Source of the DNA: JAAEUB01 sp964550345
Lineage (GTDB): Bacteria > Pseudomonadota > Alphaproteobacteria > Rhodobacterales > Rhodobacteraceae
NCBI GenBank assembly: GCA_964550345.1
Contig: CAZJYZ010000008.1
Location: 20,720-84,719 of the forward strand
DNA: 64,000 nt
Reading direction: 5' to 3'
Positions 16,075 through 24,739 of the stretch are shown in pieces. Position 1 is the stretch's first letter. Every line of letters starts with the position of its first letter. A model generated the notes under the pieces. It made no database searches, was not told where the DNA came from, and saw nothing but the letters and a program-made list of their open reading frames with translations. The position numbers and the translations under genes are program-made.

Positions 16075-16491
16075 ATGACGACCCCAATACTACCAAATGA
16101 GAGCGACTGGCTCGTGCAGGCCGGACTGCGTCCGACAAAGCAACGCGTGGCACTGGCGCAATTGTTGGTCGGGGATGGCAAGCACCGCCATACAACCGCC
16201 GAGAGCCTGTTTGAATCGGCACGTAATTCCGGCGACTGTGTGTCGCTGGCGACTGTGTACAACACACTCAAGGTTTTTTGTAATGCGGGCTTGCTGCGCG
16301 AGATCACGGTGAACGGGGCCAAAAGCTATTTCGATACCAATGTCTCGAACCATCCACATTTCTTCTGGGAAGAAACGGAAGAGCTGAGTGATGCCCCAGC
16401 CGAAGACCTGAAAATCGCCAGCTTACCAGACGCACCGGACGGGGCCGAAGTGGCTAAAGTCGATGTGGTAATCCGCCTGCGCAAGGTGTGA
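16075..16491 (+). CDS. irr: Fur-family iron response regulator Irr
   Basis: This 138-residue Fur-family protein has the recognition region CVSLATVYNTLKVFCNAGLL and the N-terminal GLRPTKQRVALAQLL typical of Irr. A histidine-bearing NHPHFFWEE segment stands where Irr has its haem/metal-binding HHH-like motif, and the C-terminal CxxC zinc motifs of Fur are missing. Irr in alphaproteobacteria controls haem synthesis and iron genes under iron limitation. I recall the placement beside fabA from other Rhodobacteraceae. Confidence 0.88.
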   Translation: MTTPILPNESDWLVQAGLRPTKQRVALAQLLVGDGKHRHTTAESLFESARNSGDCVSLATVYNTLKVFCNAGLLREITVNGAKSYFDTNVSNHPHFFWEETEELSDAPAEDLKIASLPDAPDGAEVAKVDVVIRLRKV

Positions 16492-16598
16492 AAGCCCACG
16501 CGCGCTAAGGTAGCAATCACAAACAATGGTCCGGCCTGAAGGTAGTGAAGAACCGATGAAGGAACCTCACAAGCCTGAAACGCTGTAATTTTCGTGAA

Positions 16599-17027
16599 TT
16601 ATTCGACGGCCACGACTTCAAAATCAAATATCAGCACCTTACCGGCCAGAAAATGGTTGGCGTCCAGTGTGACGGTCTCATCTGTCAGTGCGGTTATTGT
16701 TACCGGAACAGCCTGCCCGTCGGGCGTGCGCATTTCCAGCTTGCCACCAACTTCCAAAGGCAGGTCGGGGGGCATTTCCCCACGCGGCGCTTCAATGACG
16801 CCTTCGGGGCTATGGGGGCCGTAAGCATTTTCAGGGGCAATCGTCACCTTCTTTTTGTCACCGGCTTTCATACCCGGCAGCGCCTGATCAAGCCCCGGAA
16901 TGATCTGACCCGAGCCGACAGTGAAGGCCAGCGGGTCGCGCCCCTCAGAGCTGTCAAAAACCGAGCCATCCTCAAGGGTGCCCGTATAGTGAATGCTGAC
17001 TTTGTCGCCGGATTTAATTTCGCTCAT
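16599..17027 (-). CDS. FKBP-type peptidyl-prolyl isomerase, SlyD-like
   Basis: The 142-residue protein begins MSEIKSGDKVSIHYTGTLEDG and contains GSGQIIPGLDQALPGMKAGDKK, the FKBP active-site region, followed by the inserted flap (IF) domain of SlyD-like proteins (about 68-120) and the closing NHFLAGKVLIFDFEV. SlyD-type proteins isomerise prolines and act as chaperones in the cytoplasm. The His/Cys-rich nickel-binding tail of E. coli SlyD is absent. It is 10 bases downstream of the gene at 17038-17907 and probably cotranscribed. Confidence 0.92.
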   Translation of the reverse strand: MSEIKSGDKVSIHYTGTLEDGSVFDSSEGRDPLAFTVGSGQIIPGLDQALPGMKAGDKKKVTIAPENAYGPHSPEGVIEAPRGEMPPDLPLEVGGKLEMRTPDGQAVPVTITALTDETVTLDANHFLAGKVLIFDFEVVAVE

Positions 17028-17037
17028 CTCGATCCCT

Positions 17038-17907
17038 TCAGAACCATTGCCCGGGCTCCATTAGCCCAAGGTTCAGCAATTGCTGTGATTTCCATGTAAA
17101 CTCGGTCGAGTTATGCCATTTGTAACTGTGAATGTCGAATGATGATCCTGCATTTGTTTTCAGTGCCTTAGCTGTACGGAAACTGACAATGGCGGCGGTG
17201 ATGTTGTTATGCCATGGGCAGGCATAGGTATTGTATTCTTCGTCATTAAAGGTGTGGTCAGCACGCAGTTGCAGATTTTTTTTAGCTCGAAACAGCGCAA
17301 TACGGTCAATTTTTCGGCTTGAGGCCGGGATATGCTCTTCAAACCGCCAACGCAGCCCGCCGAAAAAATCCAATTGGCGTTCCTTTGGGTGGCCGTGGTT
17401 TGCTAGATCCGAGCGTGCCAGCGCATAATAGCCCGAGCGGTCCAACCAGGCATTTTCCAGACATACCGCATTTGGGTTGGCGTCAAGGTCATCAGCGTAA
17501 AGGTCAACAATATATGTCAGGACCGCGTCGCGCCGTTCCTCGGTCTGGAAGGTCAGCATCTCGCCGATCGTGCGGTCTTCGCAAAACGGATAAAAAAGGT
17601 ATTCGCCATTATAACAGTAATAAAGCCACAGGCCCGGTGCTGCCTCAATAACCGCGTTGACAGCTGTCTGGAGTGCGCCCCGCTCAACCACATTATAATC
17701 GACCCGGAAAATTTCATCTTCCATTACGTCGGCCAGGTCCAGTACGGCTGGGGCGAACAGGATCACTTCGTTGAAGCCGGCCATTTGATGGTGCACAATT
17801 GTGGTATCCACCTCAACAAGATCCTCAGCGAAGATCAGTGCCACTGGTCCCTTCGCCAGCGCTTCTTTTCCGTTTTCCAGAAATTCCTGTAGTGACCCGT
17901 ATCGCAT
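17038..17907 (-). CDS. Conserved protein, possibly glycosyltransferase-like
   Basis: The 289-residue protein has no signal peptide or membrane segment. The N-terminal half resembles the GT2_4 type of glycosyltransferase fold in outline (EVDTTIVHHQMAGFNEVILF, then GLWLYYCYNGEYLFYPFCED). The C-terminal half has LDFFGGLRWRFEEHIP, HTFNDEEYNTYACPWHNN and the end LGLMEPGQWF. I recall related sequences in Roseobacters but not their function, so the enzyme class is a guess. It is divergent from miaB. Confidence 0.6.
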   Translation of the reverse strand: MRYGSLQEFLENGKEALAKGPVALIFAEDLVEVDTTIVHHQMAGFNEVILFAPAVLDLADVMEDEIFRVDYNVVERGALQTAVNAVIEAAPGLWLYYCYNGEYLFYPFCEDRTIGEMLTFQTEERRDAVLTYIVDLYADDLDANPNAVCLENAWLDRSGYYALARSDLANHGHPKERQLDFFGGLRWRFEEHIPASSRKIDRIALFRAKKNLQLRADHTFNDEEYNTYACPWHNNITAAIVSFRTAKALKTNAGSSFDIHSYKWHNSTEFTWKSQQLLNLGLMEPGQWF

Positions 17908-18040
17908 TTTGCCCTCTTAATCCCGCTTGTTGCAGGTTTATGCTTAATTTTCCATGAAAACCGCCGCCTCGCAAGAGTTGCAGCCTTCCCTGAAACCCTG
18001 TAGGCACCCGGCTTTGAACCAAACCGCCGGAGCCACGCGC

Positions 18041-19351
18041 ATGGCCGATAAGAAAAAGCTCTATATTCGTACCTATGGCTGTCAGATGAATGTCTATGAT
18101 AGCGAACGCATGGCTGAAGCCCTGGGCGCTGACGGGTATGAGGAAACCAGCTCTCCTGATGATGCGGACATGATTTTGCTGAACACATGTCATATCCGCG
18201 AAAAAGCAGCCGAGAAGGTATATAGCGAACTTGGGCGCTTCAAGGGGTTGAAGGCAGAAAAGCCCGACCTGAAAATTGGCGTTGCCGGTTGCGTGGCACA
18301 GGCCGAGGGGCAGGAAATTATGCGCCGTCAGCCGATGGTTGACCTGGTGGTTGGCCCGCAAACATATCACCGGCTGCCCGATATGATGGGGGCGCTTGCA
18401 AAGGGCGAAAAGGCGCTGGACACGGATTTCCCCGAGGAGGACAAGTTTGATCACCTGCCAAAACGCCCTACTCCCCGGCGCGGCCCAACGGCATTTTTGA
18501 CCGTTCAGGAAGGCTGTGACAAGTTTTGTGCGTTTTGCGTGGTGCCTTACACCCGCGGGGCCGAGGTCAGCCGCCCGCCTGCGCGCATCATTAGTGAGGC
18601 CCGTCAATTGGTCGCGCGCGGGGTGCGTGAAATCACCCTCCTGGGGCAGAATGTGAATGCCTATCACGGCGAGGATACCACATTGGCGGGGCTGATCTGG
18701 GCGCTCAACGACATAGACGGACTGGCGCGCATTCGTTTCACCACCAGCCACCCCAACGACATGGGCGATGACCTGATCGAGGCGTTCGGCACCTGTGACA
18801 AGCTGATGCCATACCTGCACCTGCCGGTTCAGTCGGGAAGTGACAGGATCCTCAAACGTATGAATCGGGGTCACACTGCCGATGCCTACCTGAGGTTGAT
18901 TGAGCGTATTCGCGCGGCGCGGCCAGACATTTTGATCTCGGGCGACTTCATCACCGGGTTTCCGGAAGAAAGTGACGCTGATTTTCGCGACACATTAGAC
19001 CTGATCCGGGCCGTTGGGTACGGGCAGGCATACTCGTTCAAATATTCTGCACGCCCAGGCACTCCGGCCGCTGAACGTCCCATCGTAGACCCGCAAGTTG
19101 CAGGCGAGCGCCTGCAGGAACTTCAGGCGCTGATTGTTTCACAGCAACGTGCTGTACAGGACGCAATGGTTGGGCGTGAGGTCGGGGTATTGTTTGAAAA
19201 ACCGGGGCGTATGCCCGGGCAGATGGTGGGTAAATCCGACCACTTGCACGCGGTGCATGTCACCGCCCCTGACCTGCAGGCAGGAGACCTCAAACGGGTG
19301 AGAATCACTGAAAGTGGGGCAAATTCCCTTGGGGGTGAACTGGTCGGATAA
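18041..19351 (+). CDS. miaB: tRNA-2-methylthio-N6-dimethylallyladenosine synthase MiaB
   Basis: The start at 18041 (MADKKKLYIRTYGCQMN) gives 436 residues. The N-terminal [4Fe-4S] cysteines are Cys14, Cys50 and Cys84, and the radical-SAM cluster cysteines are 159, 163 and 166 (EGCDKFCAFCVVPYTRG). A C-terminal TRAM domain ends the protein. MiaB methylthiolates i6A37 in tRNAs that read UNN codons. The frame is open 29 codons further upstream, but that part lacks conservation features. Confidence 0.96.
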   Translation: MADKKKLYIRTYGCQMNVYDSERMAEALGADGYEETSSPDDADMILLNTCHIREKAAEKVYSELGRFKGLKAEKPDLKIGVAGCVAQAEGQEIMRRQPMVDLVVGPQTYHRLPDMMGALAKGEKALDTDFPEEDKFDHLPKRPTPRRGPTAFLTVQEGCDKFCAFCVVPYTRGAEVSRPPARIISEARQLVARGVREITLLGQNVNAYHGEDTTLAGLIWALNDIDGLARIRFTTSHPNDMGDDLIEAFGTCDKLMPYLHLPVQSGSDRILKRMNRGHTADAYLRLIERIRAARPDILISGDFITGFPEESDADFRDTLDLIRAVGYGQAYSFKYSARPGTPAAERPIVDPQVAGERLQELQALIVSQQRAVQDAMVGREVGVLFEKPGRMPGQMVGKSDHLHAVHVTAPDLQAGDLKRVRITESGANSLGGELVG

Positions 19352-19549
19352 AGCATGTGTCTGTGCCATTACTGTGAGGCCCTGACCCGTATTAAGCCAC
19401 TGCTTACCTATGATTGTTTCACATTCGGGAACAGTTTCCGGTAAATGATACTTTCCTTATGGTTGAAACACGTAAAAATCGACCCAGCAAACCGGTCGCT
19501 CAATTCTGTTTTGGGCTGGAGCGGAAAATTATTAACGGGGGATATTACG

Positions 19550-20119
19550 GTGGCTTTAAATATACGAAATGCCCTGCAGGCAGGTCTTGCGCTGGCATAT
19601 GCCGCAGCAATGTTGCTGGGCTTGCAGGTCGGCGCGGCCGTTGCACAGGATTCTGTGGTTGGGGAACGCTATGTTCCAACCATCTGGGTTGACCCTGATG
19701 GCTGCGAACACTGGGTCATGGATGACGGGGTCGAAGGGTATATGACGCCGCATGTAAATCGTGACGGTATCCCGGTCTGCCACCGAGGCGAAACCTGTGC
19801 GGTGATGAATTCGGACCAGCTTTTTGCCACGGATCGTCACAACATTAGCGCCGCTGGTCAGGCGCGGCTGGCGAGCTTCTTCAGTGAGGCAGGGGCCACC
19901 GCCTATGTCATTACCGGTCATACGGACAGCCGCGCCAGCGACGAATACAACATGCGCCTGTCAGAACGCCGTGCAAACTCGGTGGCGCAGATTGCCCGTT
20001 CGGTCGGCGCGCGCATTGCCAGCGTGCGCGGATATGGGGAACGCCAGCCGATTGCCAGCAACGCGACAGCCGCCGGCATGCAGCAAAACCGCCGTGTTGA
20101 AATCATCTGTATTCGCTAA
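19550..20119 (+). CDS. OmpA-domain secreted protein with N-terminal Cys-pair module
   Basis: A GTG at 19550 with GGGGGAT upstream gives 189 residues. Residues 1-32 form a signal peptide ending AVAQ. Residues 45-77 carry a module IWVDPDGCEHWVMDDGVEGY...PVC (Cys52, Cys77) that is repeated at the same residue numbers in the next gene. The C-terminal part (about 85-189) is an OmpA-like peptidoglycan-binding domain with TGHTDSRASDEYNMRLSERR. The protein is probably periplasmic or outer-membrane linked. It is 11 bases from the downstream lipoprotein gene. Confidence 0.85.
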   Translation: MALNIRNALQAGLALAYAAAMLLGLQVGAAVAQDSVVGERYVPTIWVDPDGCEHWVMDDGVEGYMTPHVNRDGIPVCHRGETCAVMNSDQLFATDRHNISAAGQARLASFFSEAGATAYVITGHTDSRASDEYNMRLSERRANSVAQIARSVGARIASVRGYGERQPIASNATAAGMQQNRRVEIICIR

Positions 20120-20130
20120 GGAGACATAAT

Positions 20131-20433
20131 ATGAAACTCATTCAAGGCTTAGCCGTCCTTGGCGTCACTTTCACTCTGGCCGCCTGCCAGACCGGATCAA
20201 CCCGCGACATGACCCGTGACAGCCATCATGATACCGGGGATTTATCGAATCTGATTGCAGGCATCTGGATTGACCCCAACGGGTGCCAGCACTGGATTAT
20301 CGACGATGGTGTTGAAGGGTATCTTTCAGCCCGCATGGACCGGTACGGCAAGCCAATCTGCACCGATATCTATCCGACCGGCTATGCCATTGGGAATTAC
20401 AAAGATGGTCAGGGGATCGCCGACTATCTTTAA
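20131..20433 (+). CDS. Small lipoprotein sharing a module with the upstream OmpA protein
   Basis: The 100-residue protein has a lipoprotein signal peptide with lipobox LAAC (Cys19) and an AAGGAG ribosome site. Residues 45-77 (GIWIDPNGCQHWIIDDGVEG...KPIC) match the module of the OmpA-domain protein upstream, with both cysteines at 52 and 77. This points to gene duplication with different anchoring: lipid here, peptidoglycan in the partner. A strong terminator follows at 20458, so the pair is one operon. Function is unknown. Confidence 0.83.
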   Translation: MKLIQGLAVLGVTFTLAACQTGSTRDMTRDSHHDTGDLSNLIAGIWIDPNGCQHWIIDDGVEGYLSARMDRYGKPICTDIYPTGYAIGNYKDGQGIADYL

Positions 20434-20457
20434 CCCTGGTGCCGGGATCACGACAGT

Positions 20458-20488
20458 AAAGGCCACCGGTTTTCCGGTGGCCTTTTTT
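20458..20488 (+). terminator. Rho-independent terminator after the OmpA/lipoprotein operon
   Basis: AAAGGCCACCGG-TTTT-CCGGTGGCCTTTTTT is a near-perfect hairpin with a 9-base GC-rich stem and a T run. It lies 24 bases after the lipoprotein stop and ends the operon before phoH. Confidence 0.92.
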
Positions 20489-20547
20489 ATGGTAGCACGA
20501 ATCATGGCCACTTGGCGCGCCGCACATAACCGGATCCGGAGGACTTT

Positions 20548-21552
20548 TTGGGAATAGATGCACTGACCTCACCGCAACAAATGTCAGATACTGATGAGTT
20601 GAAGGTCGAGTTTCCCGACAACCGCCTGCTGATCGACCTCTGTGGCGAGTTTGACCGAAATCTTGCGCAGATTGAACATCTGTTACAGGTGCAGATCCTG
20701 CGCCGGGGCAATCAACTGGTTCTTGTCGGTCCGGAAGCGGCGCGTGAACAGGCGGCCTCGGTATTGGCGGCGCTTTATCATCGGCTGGAAAGCGGCAAGC
20801 CGATCGAAGCGGGGGATATCGACGGCGAGGTCCGACTGGGCACTCCGCAAGCCTCCGGCGATGAACAGATTGAAATGTTCAAAACAGGTCGGGTTGAAAT
20901 CATGACCCGCAAGAAAATGATCGAGCCGCGCAGCCCGGCGCAAAGTGCTTATGTGCGCGCCTTGTTTGACAAAGAGCTGGTTTTTGGCATCGGCCCTGCG
21001 GGGACTGGCAAAACCTATCTGGCGGTTGCCGTTGCGGTGAATATGTTTATTTCGGGCCATGTGGACCGGATTATTCTAAGCCGCCCGGCTGTGGAAGCGG
21101 GTGAACGGCTGGGCTTTTTGCCCGGTGATATGAAGGACAAGGTCGACCCCTATATGCAGCCGCTTTACGACGCGTTGAACGACTTCCTGCCCGCCAAGCA
21201 GGTGACAAGGCTGATCGAGGAAAAGCGCATTGAGATCGCCCCGCTGGCGTTTATGCGCGGGCGCACCCTCTCGAACGCCTTCGTTGTGCTGGACGAGGCG
21301 CAGAATGCCACGGCGATGCAGATGAAGATGTTCCTGACCCGGCTGGGCGAGGGCAGCCGTATGGCCATCACCGGGGATCGCAGCCAGATTGACCTGCCAC
21401 GCGGCGAAGCCTCGGGCCTGCATGACGCGGAGGTTTTGCTCAAGAATATCAAGCAAATCTCGTTCAATTACTTCACCTCAAAAGACGTAGTGCGTCACAA
21501 ATTGGTGGCAAAGATCATCGACGCCTATGACAAGGCAGCTCCGAAGCGGTGA
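20548..21552 (+). CDS. phoH: PhoH-like ATPase
   Basis: A TTG start at 20548 is chosen because GGAGG stands 6 bases upstream; the next in-frame ATG (20581) has no such site. The 334-residue protein has Walker A GPAGTGKT (149-156) and Walker B LDEAQN (248-253), with an N-terminal extension typical of PhoL/YbeZ. PhoH proteins are ATPases linked to RNA and ribosome maturation with YbeY. The order phoH, ybeY, corC, lnt is the conserved ybeZYX-lnt cluster. Confidence 0.94.
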   Translation: MGIDALTSPQQMSDTDELKVEFPDNRLLIDLCGEFDRNLAQIEHLLQVQILRRGNQLVLVGPEAAREQAASVLAALYHRLESGKPIEAGDIDGEVRLGTPQASGDEQIEMFKTGRVEIMTRKKMIEPRSPAQSAYVRALFDKELVFGIGPAGTGKTYLAVAVAVNMFISGHVDRIILSRPAVEAGERLGFLPGDMKDKVDPYMQPLYDALNDFLPAKQVTRLIEEKRIEIAPLAFMRGRTLSNAFVVLDEAQNATAMQMKMFLTRLGEGSRMAITGDRSQIDLPRGEASGLHDAEVLLKNIKQISFNYFTSKDVVRHKLVAKIIDAYDKAAPKR

Positions 21553-21609
21553 TGCCAGGATGTGGAGCGCCTACGCGCGCCGGTAAGATGCGTTCGGGCC
21601 ACGCAGGCC

Positions 21610-21655
21610 CTGGGGGTTTTACCCCCAGACCCCCAAGGTATTTGGCCAAGGTGAA
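21610..21655 (+). repeat. Intergenic repeat, copy C with hairpin
   Basis: CTGGGGGT-TTT-ACCCCCAG (21610-21628) forms an 8-base stem and is followed by ACCCCCAAGGTATTTGGCC and AAGGTGAATG. It has the same plan as copy B. It stands between codirectional phoH and ybeY, inside an expected operon, so it is either tolerated by transcription or lowers expression of the downstream genes. Confidence 0.7.
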
Positions 21656-21696
21656 TGCGAAGGTTAGGGGTGGTTTTGTTGCAATCGGGAGGTCGG

Positions 21697-22185
21697 ATGA
21701 AGGTTGAAGTGGTGATTGAAGACCCGCGTTGGCAGGATGGGGGGCTTGAGGCGCTGGCCATCCGGGCCGGGTCAGCGATACTTGCGCATTTGGGATTGGG
21801 GCAGGGTTATGAGGTTAGCCTGCTGGGATGTGATGACACGCGGATTGCCGGGTTGAACCGGGAATTTCTTGGCAAAGCGCGCCCAACCAATGTTTTGTCC
21901 TGGCCTGCAGAGGAGCATATACGCGCGCAAGGCGGGCATCCAACCCCGCCAAATGGGCAGGAACTGGGGGATATTGCCATCGCCTGGGAGACCTGCGCGC
22001 GTGAAGCTCTTGAACAGGATAAGGCATTTGAGGACCATGTGTTGCATCTTTTGGTGCATGCGACCCTGCATCTGTTGGGTTATGATCACATAAATGAGAA
22101 AGATGCGGCCCTGATGGAGGGTTTAGAGGTAGAGATACTTGGCAAAGAGGGTGTTTCGGACCCATATTGGGATATAGACGGATAA
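21697..22185 (+). CDS. ybeY: Endoribonuclease YbeY, rRNA maturation factor
   Basis: The ATG at 21697 has a GGGAGG site and gives 162 residues. The zinc motif HATLHLLGYDH has His121, His125 and His131. YbeY matures the 3' end of 16S rRNA and works in ribosome quality control. It follows phoH and precedes corC, the conserved order. The open frame before 21697 overlaps the repeat and is not part of the gene. Confidence 0.95.
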   Translation: MKVEVVIEDPRWQDGGLEALAIRAGSAILAHLGLGQGYEVSLLGCDDTRIAGLNREFLGKARPTNVLSWPAEEHIRAQGGHPTPPNGQELGDIAIAWETCAREALEQDKAFEDHVLHLLVHATLHLLGYDHINEKDAALMEGLEVEILGKEGVSDPYWDIDG

Positions 22186-22209
22186 AATCCGGAAATCTGG
22201 AAAGGAAAA

Positions 22210-23106
22210 ATGGGAGATACAGGCGAAGGATCCTCTGGGGCAGCGCAAGGCGCGCTGCAGGAAGAGGACGCAAATACGAGCGGGTTTTTTACCCGTATTA
22301 TCGATGCGCTCAGCCCGACGGACAGGGGTGAGGATATCGTTGAGCCGGGGGAAGGCAGGAATGGTGCGTCCCAGCCCCTTGTGCCCGGGATGCTTAACCT
22401 GCGCCGCATGCGGCTTGAGGATGTTATGATACCGTCAGCCGAGATCGTCTCGGTGCCGGTTGAGATCAAGAAAAACGATCTGGTTGAGCGGTTCCGTGAA
22501 AGTGGGCTGACGCGGTTGCCTGTGTATTCCGGTACGCTGGATACGCCCGAAGGGTTGGTGCATCTGAAGGATTTTGCTCTGACCCATGGGTTCAATGGCA
22601 AAAGTACCACCTATGATTTGCGCAAACTTTTACGCCCCCTGCTATATGCGCCGCCGTCAATGCCTATTGGGGTGTTGTTGCAGAAAATGCAGGCCGAACG
22701 CATCCATATGGCACTGGTGATTGACGAATATGGCGGCGTTGACGGGCTGGTCACACTTGAGGACCTTGTGGAACAGGTCATTGGTGAGATTGAAGATGAG
22801 CATGATCTGGAAGAAGGGGCGTTGTGGACCCGTGAGGCGCCCAAATGCTATCTGGCCGAAGCGCGCACTCCGTTAGAGGAATTTGAGGCGGAGCTTGGTG
22901 TGCCCCTTGCGGGCGAGGGACCGGACGATGATGAAATCGAAACCCTGGGAGGGCTTGTTTTTGTCCTGACCGGTCATGTGCCGGTGCGTGGTGAAGTGAT
23001 CAAGCATCCCTCGGGCATTGAATTTGAGGTGGTGGACGCCGATCCCCGCCGCATTAAACGCCTGCGTATTCGATTACCGGGCCATTCCGGACCATCGGAT
23101 GAATGA
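22210..23106 (+). CDS. corC: CorC/HlyC family CBS-domain protein
   Basis: The 298-residue protein lacks membrane segments. After a variable N-terminus (1-60) come two CBS domains (about 70-190; MIPSAEIVSVPV and MALVIDEYGGVDGLVTLEDL) and a C-terminal CorC_HlyC domain (about 210-295; GGLVFVLTGHVPVRGEVI). CorC is tied to magnesium homeostasis, and the ybeX form is linked to ribosome metabolism. The ribosome site is GGAAAGGAAAA, and the end overlaps lnt by 8 bases. Confidence 0.92.
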   Translation: MGDTGEGSSGAAQGALQEEDANTSGFFTRIIDALSPTDRGEDIVEPGEGRNGASQPLVPGMLNLRRMRLEDVMIPSAEIVSVPVEIKKNDLVERFRESGLTRLPVYSGTLDTPEGLVHLKDFALTHGFNGKSTTYDLRKLLRPLLYAPPSMPIGVLLQKMQAERIHMALVIDEYGGVDGLVTLEDLVEQVIGEIEDEHDLEEGALWTREAPKCYLAEARTPLEEFEAELGVPLAGEGPDDDEIETLGGLVFVLTGHVPVRGEVIKHPSGIEFEVVDADPRRIKRLRIRLPGHSGPSDE

Positions 23107-24652
23107 GCTTGTGGCCGGCGCGACTGCGCGGCTGACAGGTTGGGTGTTGGCGCGCCGCTGGCGGATGTTGGCGGCGGGTTTTCTGGCTGGGATGGTCGCC
23201 GCATCCGGTCAGCCGCCTTTTGGCATATTTCCCCTTGGGTTGGCTGGTCTGGCGGTTGGATTTTTATTGACCTCTGCGATGGTGAATGGCTGGCAGGCAG
23301 CCTTTGCAGGCTGGGCGCTGGGCAGTGGTTATTTTGCCGGAACACTCATTTGGATCGTTGAGCCTTTTTTGGTGGATGTTGCGCGCCATGGCTGGATGGC
23401 GCCCTTTGCGCTCGTATTTATGGCGGGAGGGTTGGCGCTTTTTTGGGGTCTTGCCTCGGGCGGTGCTCATTGGCTGGCGCGCGGCAGGCTTATGTGGCTG
23501 ACTTGGCCGGCAGCAATGGGATTGGCCGAACTGGTTCGGGGGGTGATTTTTACAGGCTTTCCCTGGGGTGGGCTGGCCTCTTACTGGCTTGATACACCGC
23601 TGATCGGGCTGGCCGGGTTAATTGGCGCGAGTGGCATGGGCTTTCTGACCTTTTTGGCAGTTTCCTGGGCGGTAGAAGCACGAAAACCCCGCATGGGCCG
23701 GACGTGGCGGCTAGCGGTGTTTGCAGCGAGCGCATTGGTTTTGACGGGGGCAGGATTTTTTATCACCCGGCAGAATGTGCCGGAGCGGTCGAGCCCGGTA
23801 GCCCTTCGGCTGGTTCAGCCAAACGCACCGCAGCAGCTGAAATGGCACCCGGACCATGCGGAAACATTCCTAGGGCGCGCTATTGATCTTACCTCGGCCC
23901 CCCCTGAGCAAGGCAACCCAACGCCTGATCTGGTGATCTGGCCCGAGGCATCGGTGCCATTTCTATTGGACCAGGCCGGGCCGGTTCTGGCCGAGATCGC
24001 CGCCGAAGCCGGGCAGGGCAGGGTCGTGTTGGGAATTCTGCGTTCCGAGTTTCCGCAATATTACACCTCACTGGTCGCGCTGGATGGGGAAGGGGCGGTA
24101 GATCAACTTTATGACAAGCACCATTTGGTGCCGTTTGGCGAATATATTCCCGGTGGTGAGCTACTGCACAATATTGGCCTGAAAGGCTTTGCCGCGCGCC
24201 ATGGGTTTGGCTATTCGGCCGGGCCGGGACCGGCGCTGGTGGACCTTGGTGCTGCGGGCAATGTGTTGCCGCTAATCTGCTACGAGGCAATTTTTCCACG
24301 CAATCTGCGCGGAGTGTCGGAGCGTCCGGACTGGATTGTTCAGATAACCAATGACGCGTGGTTTGGCGGCTATTCCGGCCCCCAGCAGCATCTGGGTCAG
24401 GCGCGCCTGCGCGCAGCCGAATTCGGTTTGCCTCTGATACGGGCGGCCAATACCGGGATCAGCGCTGTCATTGACGCGCGCGGGCAGGTTTTGGCCAGTC
24501 TTGGTCTGAATGAGGCCGGTTTTCTGGATGCAAAACTGCCCGGCGCGTTGCCGGTGACACTTTATGCGCGTTTTGGTGACGGACCGTTAATCCTGTTGCT
24601 GTTAGGAATCACATTGTTGCTTGCTGCGAAGCGGGTGCGAAACAGCGTTTGA
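23099..24652 (+). CDS. lnt: Apolipoprotein N-acyltransferase Lnt
   Basis: The start at 23099 (MNELVAG) overlaps corC and gives 517 residues. Several membrane helices (1 to about 225) precede a nitrilase domain whose triad is Glu283 (WPEASVPF), Lys340 (YDKHHLVPFGEY) and Cys394 (LICYEAIFP). Lnt adds the third acyl chain to lipoproteins at the periplasmic face of the inner membrane. Lipoboxes at 4035-4628 and 20131-20433 show substrates in the same window. Transcription then runs into the metK riboswitch region. Confidence 0.96.
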   Translation: MNELVAGATARLTGWVLARRWRMLAAGFLAGMVAASGQPPFGIFPLGLAGLAVGFLLTSAMVNGWQAAFAGWALGSGYFAGTLIWIVEPFLVDVARHGWMAPFALVFMAGGLALFWGLASGGAHWLARGRLMWLTWPAAMGLAELVRGVIFTGFPWGGLASYWLDTPLIGLAGLIGASGMGFLTFLAVSWAVEARKPRMGRTWRLAVFAASALVLTGAGFFITRQNVPERSSPVALRLVQPNAPQQLKWHPDHAETFLGRAIDLTSAPPEQGNPTPDLVIWPEASVPFLLDQAGPVLAEIAAEAGQGRVVLGILRSEFPQYYTSLVALDGEGAVDQLYDKHHLVPFGEYIPGGELLHNIGLKGFAARHGFGYSAGPGPALVDLGAAGNVLPLICYEAIFPRNLRGVSERPDWIVQITNDAWFGGYSGPQQHLGQARLRAAEFGLPLIRAANTGISAVIDARGQVLASLGLNEAGFLDAKLPGALPVTLYARFGDGPLILLLLGITLLLAAKRVRNSV

Positions 24653-24687
24653 CCCTGCCTGAATTGGCATGTAGGGACCAGTATCGA

Positions 24688-24733
24688 CCGTCACAACGGC
24701 TTCCTGACGTGACGGGGTATTTATAACGGAGCA
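24688..24733 (+). promoter_or_regulatory. SAM/SAH riboswitch upstream of metK
   Basis: CCGTCAC (24688-24694) pairs with GTGACGG (24709-24715) around the loop AACGGCTTCCTGAC. A downstream GGAGCA (24728-24733), which contains the metK ribosome site, can pair with the GCTTCC loop as a pseudoknot. This is the sequence and plan I recall for the SAM/SAH riboswitch of Rhodobacterales, always placed before metK. Ligand binding would hide the ribosome site and lower SAM synthetase when SAM is high. Confidence 0.92.
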
Positions 24734-24739
24734 GACCTC

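Noticed and set aside
17825..18874. A 349-codon minus-strand open frame over the miaB start
   Set aside because: It is antisense to miaB, whose cluster-binding cysteines are intact, and overlaps the gene at 17038-17907.
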